Source: Cordia subcordata
Taxonomy: Eukaryota; Streptophyta; Magnoliopsida; Boraginales; Cordiaceae
Assembly (NCBI GenBank): GCA_028554755.1
Contig: JAPTOF010000017.1
Location: 2,170,001 to 2,234,000 of the forward strand
Direction of reading: 5' to 3'
DNA length: 64,000 nucleotides
How positions within the stretch are numbered: position 1 is the stretch's first letter; every line of letters begins with the position of its first letter. Under the pieces are notes generated by a model. It was given only the letters and a program-made list of their open reading frames with translations. It was not told where the DNA came from and did no database searches. Shown one piece after another: positions 1 through 10,766 of this stretch. Both the position numbers and the translations under genes were made by a program.

Positions 1-53
1 CTCCTATCGACCAACTGTAAAACCACACTGGTGGGTTTCAACGCCCCCAAACC

Positions 54-485
54 TTATTGTTTATACACCGAAAAAGGAATAAGATTAACACTAGAACCTA
101 AATCAAGCAAGGCATGGGTTACCGAATCATCATTAATAGCACAAGAGATGGTAAAAGCTCCTGGATCGCTAAGCTTAGGTAGAACACCCGTGGTGCAAAT
201 ACTACTAACTCTCTCAATAAGCTTCACCTTCTTAGGTAGGCGGGTGGCCTGTCTCTTCCTAATGCATAAATCTCTAAAGAATTTGGCATAAGCTGGTATC
301 TTCTTAATGGCCTCAACTAAAGGTAGAGTGACATTGATATCCTTAAGAGGCTCTAAAATCCTCAATTCTTTATCGTCCTCAACTTTCTTGGATCTCTCTA
401 ATGTTAAGGGAAAAGGAACTCTAGGAGCAACATCATGAGATTCAGCAACTTGTTTCCCTTCTCTACATGGTGGATCAACACTCAC
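54..485 (-). pseudogene. aspartic protease region of pol, element A
   Basis: A 143-residue frame contains an acidic linker, a LVEAIKKIPAYAKFFRDLC stretch and then the protease signature HALLDLGSSVNLIPFSVYK. Element B has HALLDLGSSINLIPYSVYQ at 39840-40196. In this lineage the retropepsin D(S/T)G triad is usually written DLG, so the Leu is probably not damage. The frame ends near the window's left part and reverse transcriptase should follow to the left. The role would be cleavage of the Gag-Pol polyprotein. Confidence 0.78.
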
Positions 486-794
486 CTCAATGTGATTTCT
501 CTCTTTCTCTTCAGACTCTCTAGTCTTCTCCTAAGGCACACTAGTCTCTTCATCAACACATGTTGTTTCAAGCCTAGCTCTACTCATGGACTTTTCCACC
601 TGATTATCAATAACCTTACCACTTTTCAAGGTCATAACAGCCTTAGCCTGTGCATAATCACTTAGAGAAGGGCTAGAAGTGATTCACGGATCTCTAGAAC
701 TTGGCACAGGATAAACGGGTAGCTTGCCTGGGTCTTTATGATAAACTTTTTCAGCAAGATGTCCTATTTGATTCTTTAAATCTTCTATTGCACT

Positions 795-1028
795 CTAAAA
801 CATCTGATGTTGGGCCTGTATCATCTCAGTAAGTAAGTCTAACCTACGGTCAACTACAGGTTGAATAGGTGAAGTGGAACTGATGGGAGTAGATTGAAAT
901 GACTGCTGTGACAAATTATAATACCTAGGCTCAGAAACTGCTTGATGAAACCCTAGAGGACTAGAAAGTGATGGAATAGGATGATTCTGGAATGAATAAG
1001 AAGAATTTGTGTTGTTGTGAGACTGCAC
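795..1028 (-). pseudogene. gag-pol linker fragment, element A
   Basis: A 77-residue fragment is rich in Ser, Gln, Pro and Asn (start MQSHNNTNSSYSFQNH) and ends in a short helix-like stretch, RRLDLLTEMIQAQHQMF. It sits where element B has the poorly conserved linker between its zinc knuckle and protease. I see no catalytic motif. It is listed because it is collinear with the other element A fragments. Confidence 0.5.
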
Positions 1029-1043
1029 TATCCTAGAATGATC

Positions 1044-1262
1044 TCACCATTTGAGTCCAGGTGGGTAAGAAGGAATGGATAAGTGACCTTGATTAGCAAG
1101 AACGTGTTCTTGTATAAAATCAGGGAACTGTGGGGCGAGAGGGCATGCTATAGTGGTATGGCTAGACTCGGAGCACAAAGCACACACCTCTACAAGACTA
1201 GGAGAATGAGGAAAAGATGCACTAGAAGTAGACCTATGAGTGGATGTAGCTCCTAAAGACAT
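1044..1262 (-). pseudogene. gag C-terminal zinc-knuckle fragment, element A
   Basis: A 72-residue fragment carries CALCSESSHTTIACP, which fits the CX2CX4HX4C nucleocapsid knuckle exactly. Element B has CALCYESSHETIACP at the equivalent place, followed in both by a LAPQFPxFIQE stretch. The knuckle would bind the element's RNA. It lies between the capsid fragment and the protease on the same strand but in a separate frame, so the original gag frame has been broken at least once on either side. Confidence 0.75.
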
Positions 1263-1555
1263 AAACTGGTCAAACTTCTTAGTGAGAGCTTTACCTCAGA
1301 AGCTAAATCATAATTTGAGTCAACCCCAAACACACTACTAAGATTTGTATTCCTAGTTCCCTTCCCTACTCTCTCAAAATTAACATTCTAGAACGAGTCC
1401 TCCGTCATAACCTCTAGTTTTGACCAAGCCTTCTCGGGTGTTAAATCTAAGAACCCTCCACCACTCGAAGCATTAACCATTAGCCTATAAGGTGAAGTTA
1501 AGCCTAAGTAGCAAAACAGGAGCAATTCATGTAAATCATACCTATGATGTGGGCA

Positions 1556-2038
1556 TTAGCGACAAAGCTCATTGAATCTCTCCCAAGTCTCGTGAAAGGG
1601 CTCTAATTCTTGTTGTGCAAATGTCATGATCTCTGCCCTAAGAGTGGCTGTCCTAGCTATTGGGAAAAATCTATGAAGAAATTTAACTTGAAGCTCATCC
1701 CAACTAGTGATAGACTCATGGGGTAAGGACTTGAACCATTGCCTTGCTTTATCTTTTAAAGAGAAAGGGAACAATCTAAGCCTAACGTTCTCAAAAGAGA
1801 CATCCCTAAAATGAATGGTAGAGCATATCTCAAGAAATGCACCTATATGTGCATGGGGATTCTCATTATTATGGCCATAGAATGATGGAAGCATTTGCAA
1901 GGTCTCGGGCCTAATCTTAAAGGTCGCATCTCCTAGGGTCGCTAGTTGAATAGGTATGCAAGGTTGATAAGTGTCAAGCTCAAGATATTGCCTTAAGGTC
2001 TTGGCTCTAGGTGGAGAATTGGGATTAGGATTAGCCAT
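1556..2038 (-). pseudogene. gag (capsid) fragment of Athila-like element A
   Basis: This is a 160-residue open frame beginning MANPNPNSPPRAKTLRQYL. It contains the conserved plant Ty3 gag core: a PSFYG motif, an IHFRDVSFENVRLRLFPFSL stretch, then DKARQWFKSLP and ITSWDELQVKFLHRFFP, ending at a WERFNELCR box. The matching frame of element B (38115-38804) has the same order. The frame is closed by a stop just after the WERFNELCR box, where capsid sequence should continue, so it is a broken gag. The product would form the virus-like particle shell. Primer site 2311-2328 lies about 270 bases upstream on the same strand, the normal distance for a gag start. Confidence 0.8.
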
Positions 2039-2310
2039 CTATTCAATAATGCAAAATAACCTAATTCTTCTTCCACACTTCAACCCCCAAAACTTCAATT
2101 CAACAAGCAACTACTTATCACAAACACCTAAGTCCTAAGAAAAGCACAAAACAAAGCACAAATGAAAATGTAAACTAAACTAGCAATATAAAAAAAGTCA
2201 AAGCAACAAACAATGAAAATAGATATATACATGATAGGTAAACTCGAACTGTATATACAACACATAACTAATGAAAAACACACAAAAACAAAGAAACCAA
2301 CAACCGCGCC

Positions 2311-2328
2311 TCCTCGGCAACGGCGCCA
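2311..2328 (-). other. Primer binding site (tRNA-Asp type), element A
   Basis: Read on the minus strand this is TGGCGCCGTTGCCGAGGA. It matches 17 of 18 bases of the complement of plant tRNA-Asp 3' end (TGGCGCCGTTGCCGGGGA, from memory). Element B has the same site with a different single mismatch at 37671-37688. The site fixes the strand and the inner edge of the LTR. Confidence 0.85.
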
Positions 2329-2335
2329 GAAACTT

Positions 2336-2705
2336 GATCGTAAATCTTTAAGAGAGTTACCCGCAAGCGCACGAGTCACGATAGTCATCTTTATCGATGA
2401 TTAAACCTTTGTTATTATGTGAACTTCATTGGTGATTGAACCTTTGTTATTATTTCCACTTTATTGGTGATTGAATCTTTGTTATTATTTCCGCTTTATT
2501 GGTGATTGAATATTTGTTATTATTTCCACTTCATTGGTGATTGAAACTTTGTTAATTTATGTTGTATAACACAAAAAAAAGAAACCTCGATAAGCAAAAA
2601 AAAAAAAAAAAATAATAATAATAATAATAATAAGTAATAAGGAAATAAATAATGACATAAAAATATTCTAGTTACATGTACATAAACTGTCAAATGAAAA
2701 CCAAA
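2336..2705 (-). repeat. Start of 5' LTR of element A (outer edge not determined)
   Basis: Just outside the primer site the plus strand reads TG, the complement of a terminal CA. It is followed by an ACCCGCAAGCGCACGAGTC stretch resembling the U5 end of element B (GTGTGCTTGCGGG on its strand). I could not find the outer LTR edge, since the partner LTR lies outside the window; the end given is a guess. The segment holds the 35-bp tandem array at 2409-2548 and an A-rich/AAT tract at 2599-2632. Confidence 0.5.
2409..2548. repeat. Four tandem copies of a 35-bp unit
   Basis: Units begin at 2409, 2444, 2479 and 2514. Each starts TTGTTATTAT and contains CATTGGTGATTGA or a close variant. A partial unit precedes the first and another follows the last. 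The units differ by a few substitutions. The array lies inside the presumed LTR of element A. Confidence 0.9.
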
Positions 2706-5151
2706 CATTGAACCCTATCCCTTACGATGTCTGGTGCCACAATCTGGAAGGTGTCCCTTTTTCTCTCATTGGGACTGTCGCCTGCTTGGACCCTGATCGC
2801 TGGTGCTTCCTTTTATGTTGTCCCTGCTCAGGCTGTGATGGTTGAGTCTCAACCTGTGGGTCGTCATGTAGATAGTCCTCAACTCGTATGGCATCATTAG
2901 GGGGTTGCCCAAACCCCTGATGACCAGATCTACTAGCAGGGTCAAGCGTCTATATCCGAATAGGATCGTGCACAAATTGAGAATGCTGCATATGTTAGAT
3001 CGGCGCCAATGGGGTCGTCATGAACGAGAATAAGGGCTAACTACCTGGAGTGTACTGGTGGAACCCAGACGACCCACCAACATCGTGGGTAAACGAAGAC
3101 GACTGCGATGAATAAGCTGTGGGGCTCGATGTGGGCTGAGTGGGATGTGTGAGTTACAGGGACAACTGCGTGGGCTAGCTAGTCCAATATGCTGGGATAG
3201 TCCACTGCGTCGGCGGGTACAGCCATGTGGGTGTGGGCTATGGCAGTGTCAGCTGCGGCTGCGATGCCGTCGGGATATGCGACTGCGCTGATGCAGGGAC
3301 ATCAGAGTCTGTTGCTGTATCGAGCACATGCTGGTGTTGTGCTTGTATCAACATCTGCTGCATCTGGTCCAGCACAAAGTGCATCTCTGGCCAAAAGCTC
3401 GTAGCTAAGAAAGTGCCCTAGGTATGCTACTAGTACCCGCGCTATAGGTGGTGATACACAGTACCCATAGTACTAGCCTACACACCAAGTACTTCATAAT
3501 TACATTACATAATATGTACACAAAAGACTTAACAAAAGTTATGAAGATGTGGTGATACTCTACTTACCAAACGATCTGTGTCCCGGAACTGTGTTTGATA
3601 GCCCCTATGTGTCTACTCCGACAGTGACTGACTAATGACTGTGATGGAGCGAAGTTGGTACTCCCGTATATACTGAGCTAGTGGGACTACATTTGGGCTC
3701 TCCTTAGCGATAACCCTCTGGTCTTCTTGCCAAAGACAACGCAATCGAACTAACTCTTGAGGATCTTTTATTTTCTATTTTCCTTTGATGTGGTCCACTG
3801 TCGTCAACAGCAACGGTAGGGTTGGGATCGACTGCAGCAAACCAAACCACCGCATTACCCTGTTGGGTCTATGATACTCCACCATTTTTCTGAAGATGAG
3901 TGGGACACATGCTCTCCATCAATCAGACCCCTCCGTGCAATACAATGGCAACTGGTTAATGGTGCTCATATACGGCTCTCAATCAAGTTGTAATGCCATT
4001 ATTGTTGCTTAGATAAGTTAAATAGCTATTGACTTAAAGAGTATATGTAATATGCAAGTATACATCTTAAGATGCTTATCAAACTAATCCGGCTGCATCT
4101 TGTCCAATGCATCATGAATCACCAATAAACCGCCATTAGTAGTATCTCAAAACTCCTTCGACTGCTGATATACGGCACCATGGTCCTTGCCCGGTAACCT
4201 AACCCAATTACCCTCTACTGGGTGTGTCCCCTGCGTTTACTGTGCTGGTAGTGAATGGAGTCTGGGTCTGAAAATGTCGGATCTATCGAACAGCCACCAC
4301 TGCACGTAAATAACAACATTAGTAACATAACTCATTTCACAAATTTCACAGATACATAAAATAAAATAAATATAATACCTGCATAAAACTGAATCCACTG
4401 CATAAGTTCACTCAATTACCATATGCACATAGATCTAACTGATGGTAGATGTATGCAAGTGGTGTAGCGCCCTAATTCAACGATCTAATAGTCCCAAACA
4501 CTTGCAGCACAAATAACCAGTTTATGTCTCCCTAGTTACTGCTGGCGTCGACAAACATATGGCAATTCAAGAACGAGAATATCCACAAATGGACACGATA
4601 CTGAGCCTGCTCCTGGGTGTACTTCTTGAGACGAGTCGAGTTGTATACATTTCTCAACTCATGCAAGTTTACCTTGCCAGATCTCGCATTAATGGCCTCC
4701 TGAGGAAGTGCAACACCACATACATCATGGAATAGCTACTGCCACTCGTCAATCGAACGCCGCACTTTACCAATATCCAGCATAGGATCACCCTGTATGG
4801 GTAAACCCCATAAAATACCTACATCCTGCAATGTGATGGTGGCCTCTCCGCAAGTGAGGTGGAATGTATGTGTCTCTGCTCTCCACTGCTCAACTATGGC
4901 AGTCAGCATAGGATAATAAAACTCCTGCCCACCCGCTACATAACACCTATAAAACCCTGTAGTCGCCAATGCCTCTTGAAGACGAGGGTGCTCAGGCTCG
5001 TCATATAAAAATGCTTATCGCATCTAGGTAGTCGAACCTCCCTAAGATATGTAATGGTCGTCATCAAATTAGTCCTATGCTGAGCATAATGAATGAGAAA
5101 GGAGGTGTCCTCTGGTACTGGTCTGTGGGCCATAACGTAAACTACGGACAA
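2706..5151 (-). pseudogene. Plant mobile domain (PMD / MAIN-like) gene, broken
   Basis: The minus strand encodes pieces of a plant mobile domain protein in several frames. At 4736-4969 a frame reads ATTGFYRCYVAGGQEFYYP and then HTFHLTCGEATITLQDVGIL with GLPIQGDP, the family hallmark. Just upstream (4936-5151) the expected DEPEHPRLQEALATTGF stretch is present but needs a frame change. Further down (about 3570-4290) come fragments such as YIQWWLFDRSDIFRPRLHSL and VPLAQYIREYQL. At 2766-3420 there is the Gln/Pro/Ser-rich tail typical of the family, again in two frames. Internal stops lie at several points, some perhaps intronic. PMD proteins occur both as host genes linked to silencing and meristem maintenance (MAIN, MAIL) and inside Ty3 and MULE transposons. 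With an Athila element next to it on the same strand, the transposon-borne form is the likelier origin. Confidence 0.7.
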
Positions 5152-5194
5152 TAAATGAATTGATTAATAAATATATTAATAGAAATTATATTGA

Positions 5195-5436
5195 TAATAA
5201 TCATAATAATAACACTAGCAATATTATTAACAACAACAACAACAATAATAATAATAATTTGGGTAATAATAATAATAAGAAGAACAACAATAATAAAAAA
5301 ATGAAAATTATATTAATAGTAATAATAATAATGAAGGTAAATAATAATAATAATGATAATGATAATGATGATAATAATAATGATAATGATAATAATGATG
5401 ATAAAAATAATAATGATGATGATGATGATGATGATG

Positions 5437-5498
<62 letters not shown>

Positions 5499-5500
5499 TT
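5195..5500. repeat. AAT/GAT trinucleotide microsatellite
   Basis: About 300 bases are built almost wholly of AAT, GAT and AAC triplets. They end in an uninterrupted (GAT)n block at 5414-5438 followed by a pure (AAT)n block to about 5497. It begins roughly 45 bases upstream of the PMD gene's 5' end. Open frames on both strands here (poly-Asn, poly-Leu/Ser) are artefacts of the repeat. Confidence 0.95.
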
Positions 5501-8500
5501 CAACATGATGATCACAACATCAACAACTATATCAATATTTAAAACTAAACTACATGATAACAACATCAATAATTATACCAACATTTATATATAATAAATA
5601 CATGCACAACATACATATACATACATAACATGCATATATACATACACATGATTTACATATACAACTATACATACATATAAAACATGCATATACATGAAAA
5701 AAAATTGAAAAACTTGAAAAAACATAAAAACAATAATTTAAATCTGTAAAAATTTGAAAAAACTTACAACAAGAGGCAAAATCCTAGGCTTGAAGCTTAT
5801 CTTGAGAGAGATTGAGTGTTTGAAGCTAATATTTCGTGGGGTAAAACAAGGGGGGAGAAAAAAAGTTTGAAATCGCGTGCGGAACAAGAAGATGGGAAGG
5901 GGGTTAAATCTGATTAACGTTCGGCTTTTGAATAGCCGAATTCGGCTATTCAATCGCCAAAACCGTTAAAATCGAGGCTGTTAAACTGGCGCATTAATCG
6001 TTGTACCGTTGGGGGCAAATTGCGAAATCGGCTATTCAAAAGCCGAAATTTGCTCTCCAACAGTACAGTATTTATTGCGTTACTTTTTGTATTTTCAAAT
6101 GCCATTTTCGTTTATTCAATCTCCGAAAACGCTATTTTTGAAATTTCTACTCAGATAAGGCTATTTTCGAAACTAATTTGTTTAAGTGTGTTATTTATAA
6201 AAAAATCCTTTCTCAACAGGCTGGGTTTTTGTGCTTTAATAGTATAGTAGATTTGTTTTTGCAGCATGCTCTTCGTAAGAATTTTTTTAGAGGATATCTT
6301 CCTTTAATGATTGTTAAGTAAATATTTATTTGCATGCCCAATGGCTTCGTAATTTGCAAAGGATGAAAGAGAGGGCAAAAGGATTGCATTCTTTTTCCAA
6401 ATTTACACCAAGAGGGTTGATTATGTCACTAAGGTTTAGGTCTCTCAATCTTATTTGCTTCCTTAGTGTAAACTTTAGACATGTTGATCAGTAACAACTT
6501 GTGTGGATTTAAGGTGAAACTTGTACCAAAAGGAAAGGATTTCGTCTAGGCTTTTTGATTGCAACCCTTAATCAAAAAAGAATATTTTAGTCTTTAATAT
6601 TCATCTTTAAAACACTATTTTGTCTTTCAATGAAATGCACGTGGTGTCAACCATAATAACCTCATGTTATTTATTACTTTCCGATTGTCAAACCAATTAA
6701 TAGGCGAAAGAATTTTCCCAATCTTGGTACAGTTGAATATGGGGAATAAAGACCAATAGAGTAGGCCTAAACTAGTGGAAGTTGTGCATATTCTAACAAT
6801 CTCTTTGTTTCTCTTCATTGTTTAATTAAAAAAGTTTTGGACAAGCGAATGTAACTTTGATGAAAGACTTTTGAGTGAGATCAATAATTGTGATAAGGCA
6901 ATCTGTTCATAGGTTTTACACTGCCCAGGCCTCAGTAGGAACATGGGAAGTGTTTGTGTTTGCCTTTTGGGTGCTAGTTTGTGTTTGTTTTTTAGGAAAA
7001 TGCTTGAAAAGAACCTGGTTGTTCAACCCATTTGAACAATTAACTATCTCTTTTTTCTTTCTTTTCTTTTGTTGGGTTAAGAATGATATATTATATATAT
7101 AAATTAAAGTCTGTAGTTAGGAATGAGAATAATATTTCGCTCCATTCCGCCTATGTTCTGCACGAGTACCACAAGGATAAGGGCGGGATTTTTGGCAAAA
7201 AAAACCCTGCTAAGGACGGGGTGGGCTTTTCTTCCCCTACCTCGCTGCAAGTAGGGCAAAGCGGGGTGGATATTTTTAATATAAGCGTTATATTATTTTG
7301 TATATATTTTAAAGATATATATATATATATAATATCATTAGAAATATTTTTGGTTTAATGGTAAAAGTTAACTTATTTTAATATGTTCTTATGTATTAGT
7401 ACTTTTTAAAAAAGTAAATGTTTTTGACTTTATTAATTGGAACTCTATGAGGACGAGGACGTGTAGAGTTCTTTCATCTAGTAGAGGTGGGGACAATAGT
7501 AGAAGTTTACCCTAACAGGTATATAGTAGAGTTAGGGGTAGAAATTTTATTAACAGGTACGAAGTAGGGATAAGTACGCCTTGCTGCTAGGATACCTATA
7601 CCTCGCTTTATTGCCATTTTTAATATGTACAACTGATCACATAATTACATCAATAGCACAAATATAAAAATTAATTGGGTTTATTATGTTGGTCCTACAC
7701 GTCAGTAGAGTTTATAACACCATACCAAATGCTGATTTCGCTAGGTCTCTCACCATTGTCTTTGTTAATTGTTTGTTTGTTTATTTTTTATCTTTTGCTT
7801 TTGGATGGGGTAAGGGAACTGGTTACAATTGAAGCATATTTATAGAAAAGTCAATAGATACATTGATTATTTGGCGAACACGGGGGTTATGAAACTCATT
7901 GGTTATTGGATTGTTGATAAGATGATTAGACAATTCCAAATACCTTTGGAGAAAGATAAAGGAGGTGAAACTTCACATAGGAAGGTAATCATATAATTGG
8001 TCTTGGCTTCCGTTGTAACCCAAAAAAAAAAAGAGATTTAAAAAACAATACTAGATATTACCTTGTTATTATGTCTGTACTTAGTTGGTATGTACACTAA
8101 TGGGTATATAATAAGAAGTAATATTTAGATGATAAAAATAGAAATACATCTAGTATTAGTCATTAAGCAAGGGTTTGGGAAAAGCAAATGAAATTCAAGT
8201 GACTAGAAAAACCTCATGTGTAGGCAACAACAAAGATGTTATTGTATTGGAATAAAAATGAGAAGAAGACACTCAAGCCCCTTATTTTTAGCCATTAGAC
8301 CAAACAGGTCCGTTAGTTTCTTTTTCCCATTCCAAGTCCCTCTAACTTAACACCATTAGTTACAAAGTTAAAATAAAAATAAGCTATATTCAAAATGTCA
8401 TTAATGCCCCTAGTAAGGCAAATTACATGGCAAAAATCTAATATCTCTTAATATCTTTTTTATTTTTGCATTGTTCATTCGCCACTTGGATTGGCCCCAA

Positions 8501-9277
8501 AAAAAAGTCTAATATTTTTTGTTTTTCATTATTTATTTATTTTTTAATTATTCAATAGCACTTTGTTGGCCATTTTAAAAGGTTCAAAATTTTCTTTTTT
8601 AAAAATAAACCTTTGTTGAAAATGTCTCTTAACAAAGTTATTTTGTAATGAAGGTATTTAGTCCTTCGGAGACAGTTGCCTTGGGGGGGGGGGGGATTGC
8701 CAACTTCTCTTCGGCATCTCTTCCCCAAACAAAAGAAAAAAAAAAGTGATGTCACCAAAAAAAATAGAGTTATTTCAAATATCAAAAGTTCAATGGAGAC
8801 CTCTCGAATTTTATTTGTACATTTAAAAGAAATATGAATATATATACAATTATTTTTCACAATCCAATCATTAATAACTAATTTATTTAGTTAACGCAAT
8901 AAGAGTTTTTTCAAAGTGATAAAAATATCTAAAACGTTTTTTGAGCTTCTAAACTAAGGATGACATTCCCTTAAAAGAAGCAACCACCAATTGAGAAAAA
9001 AGTGTTCTTGAAGTTCATCACATGTTCTATTTTGCCCCTAGATCAACTAAGGATGACAAGATTGGGTGTTAATAAGCGCTTATTATGTATTATATGCATA
9101 AGAAAAAAGTGGACCCTGAGATCAAACATAGAACATCTAAAAACATTAGAAACACCCTCAGTTAATGCGGTCAACCCTCAGACAACGTAAAAAATGGTGG
9201 TCAAAGTCTTCTTAATCACAAAATGTATATTTCAGGTTAGAATCATACAAAATGAAGCTTAAATTTGGATCAGGCAT
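5501..9277. other. AT-rich intergenic spacer, no gene recognised
   Basis: I see no coding region. Notable items are the inverted repeats at 5921-6046, a GC-richer degenerate patch at about 7130-7620 (GGACGGGGTGGGC-like runs, perhaps the relic of a short transposon), a 13-G homopolymer at 8684-8696 and scattered poly-A/T. Open frames of 60-100 codons here are AT-rich chance frames without recognisable motifs. Confidence 0.6.
5921..6046. repeat. Inverted repeats with a 22-bp perfect palindrome
   Basis: A 19-base arm, TCGGCTTTTGAATAGCCGA (5921-5939), recurs exactly as its reverse complement at 6028-6046. Overlapping the first arm, 5930-5951 is a perfect 22-bp palindrome centred on GAATTC. The element lies upstream of the PMD gene. 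Function unknown. Confidence 0.85.
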
Positions 9278-9286
9278 GCCCAAAAA

Positions 9287-10191
9287 GGACTAGGATCCTC
9301 TCCTATATTTCTTCTCTCCTATATATAGGAGGTAAAATCTCAACCATTCACATACAATTTGAAGTTAAAATATTAACCATTAGATTAAGTTAATACAAAT
9401 CATTAGATTAGTTATCAAATAAATCTCAACTATTATTAACCATTAGATTAATTTAATATAAACCACTTGATTAGTTACCAAATAAATCTCGATCATTATT
9501 AGTAATTAGATTAATTTAATATAAACCACAAAATTAATTACCAAATAAATCTCAACCATCTAATTCGAAAAACCTAAATTTTTCTTTCTTTTGTTCGGCA
9601 TCTCAACCATCCAATTCAAGAAACTGACTTGCAGCTTCTTACTCATTACAGGAAAAAAAAAATAGAAAAAAGAAACTCACTTGCAGCTAGGTTAATATAC
9701 ACTACGAACCTTTAAAAAAACTCGTCTTCAGCTCCAAAAAATAACCAACTCGTCTTCATCTCTTAAAAAAAAAAACCAACATACACTAACAAACTTAATC
9801 ACTATAAATGAGCCTAGGAAACTTCTTAGATAAACCAAATTAGATTGGTAGCTATAATGTTAAGGTTTGGGTCATGGGCAAGACTAAAACATGGGAGAAA
9901 AATTTAGGTTTTTGAATTGGATGGTTTAGATTTATTCAGTAATTTAATTTAGTGGTTTATTAAATTAATTAATGGTTAATAATGGTTGAAATTTATTTGG
10001 TAATCTAATCAAGTTATTATATTAAATTAATCTAATAATTCATAATGATTGATATTTATTTGGTAACTAATCTAGTGGTTTATATTAATTTAATCTAATT
10101 GTTAATATTTTAACGTCAAACTTTATGTGAATAGTTGAGATTTTACCTTCTATATATAGGAGAGAAGAAATATAAAGGAGGATCCTAATCC
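9287..10191. mobile_element. Fold-back / Mutator-like MITE with ~300-bp inverted arms
   Basis: The 905-bp segment begins GGACTAGGATCCTC and ends in the reverse complement GAGGATCCTAATCC with one mismatch. The arms stay complementary for about 300 bases each (9287-9583 and 9897-10191), leaving a ~310-base unique centre. Flanking 9-mers are GCCCAAAAA on the left (9278-9286) and ACCCAAAAA on the right (10192-10200), a 9-bp target duplication with one mismatch, as made by Mutator-type transposases. Inside each arm a ~64-bp motif (CATTAGATTAATTTAATATA and similar) repeats about three times. No transposase is encoded, so it is non-autonomous. Confidence 0.85.
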
Positions 10192-10200
10192 ACCCAAAAA

Positions 10201-10758
10201 CCTTAGAAATAGTTTTGGTCAACTCAATTAAGGCTTAGTCAAACCCAGGTTAAAGTTCTTAAGTTTTTGGTCAAAGTGAGCCCACAAATCAGTGCGTGTG
10301 CATCACACTAAATCAGCTCTACCCTTCATCAGATCTTCAACAAGATCCTATGGTACAAATTTGCAAGCTCACTTTATTACCTTTGTATCGAGCCGCACAT
10401 AACCACAACCGATGAGATCATTTCAATCAAGATTTGACAACTCACATTGTGCAAGCTCACTGTACCTTCTATACCGTAAAGCACTAGATTGCAACCAAGC
10501 TTTCTCTCAGCTATCAAGCACAAAATGATAGACCCGTAAATCCTTTGATCTAAATCAGCCATAGCATGAGATCCATCCATGAAATCTTTAATGGGCCAGC
10601 ACCCTTACGATCCTGAACGATTGGCAACCCAAACATCTTGCTTCGATCTCTAACCAGGTGCCACTTCACTGTCCACTGTGGACCACCTCAGCAGCGGTTT
10701 TCCTTTCACGCCAGTACCATGTTCAACCACTTAACGTTGCGCTGCTACCACCATTGCA
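10201..10758. other. Unrecognised sequence left of the hAT insertion
   Basis: Joined across the hAT element (10767-11349), this DNA continues into 11358-12000. It has a more balanced base composition than the spacer around it and may be the internal region of the minus-strand LTR element whose LTR is at 12001-12380. No protein family is recognisable in either strand. Confidence 0.4.
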
Positions 10759-10766
10759 CTCCTCTC

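Larger units (their letters stand above)
1..2328 (-). mobile_element. Athila-like Ty3 LTR retrotransposon A, 5' internal part, truncated by window edge
   Basis: On the minus strand, running from high to low coordinates, I see a primer binding site, a gag region, a Cys-His knuckle and an aspartic protease, which is the gag-pol order of plant Ty3 elements. The same domains, at similar spacing, occur in the complete element at 35756-47031, and the protein motifs are close (the gag motif ending KQW/RQW before the leucine-rich SLPxxxITSWDEL box, the CALC knuckle, the LLDLGSS protease box). Reverse transcriptase and integrase would lie to the left, outside the window. Gag and pol are broken by stops and frame changes, so this copy is not autonomous. 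The Athila assignment comes from the tRNA-Asp primer site and the motif set; a related Tat-clade lineage is the alternative. Confidence 0.85.

Noticed and set aside
5160..5594. Long open frames on both strands (poly-Asn one way, poly-Leu/Ser the other)
   Set aside because: They are direct translations of an AAT/GAT microsatellite; no other sequence supports a gene.
7083..7358. 91-codon plus-strand frame over a GC-rich patch
   Set aside because: No family motif, AT-rich ends and a degenerate repeat-like core; likely chance.
8684..8696. Run of 13 G
   Set aside because: A simple homopolymer; length may even be a sequencing uncertainty, and nothing around it suggests a quadruplex array.
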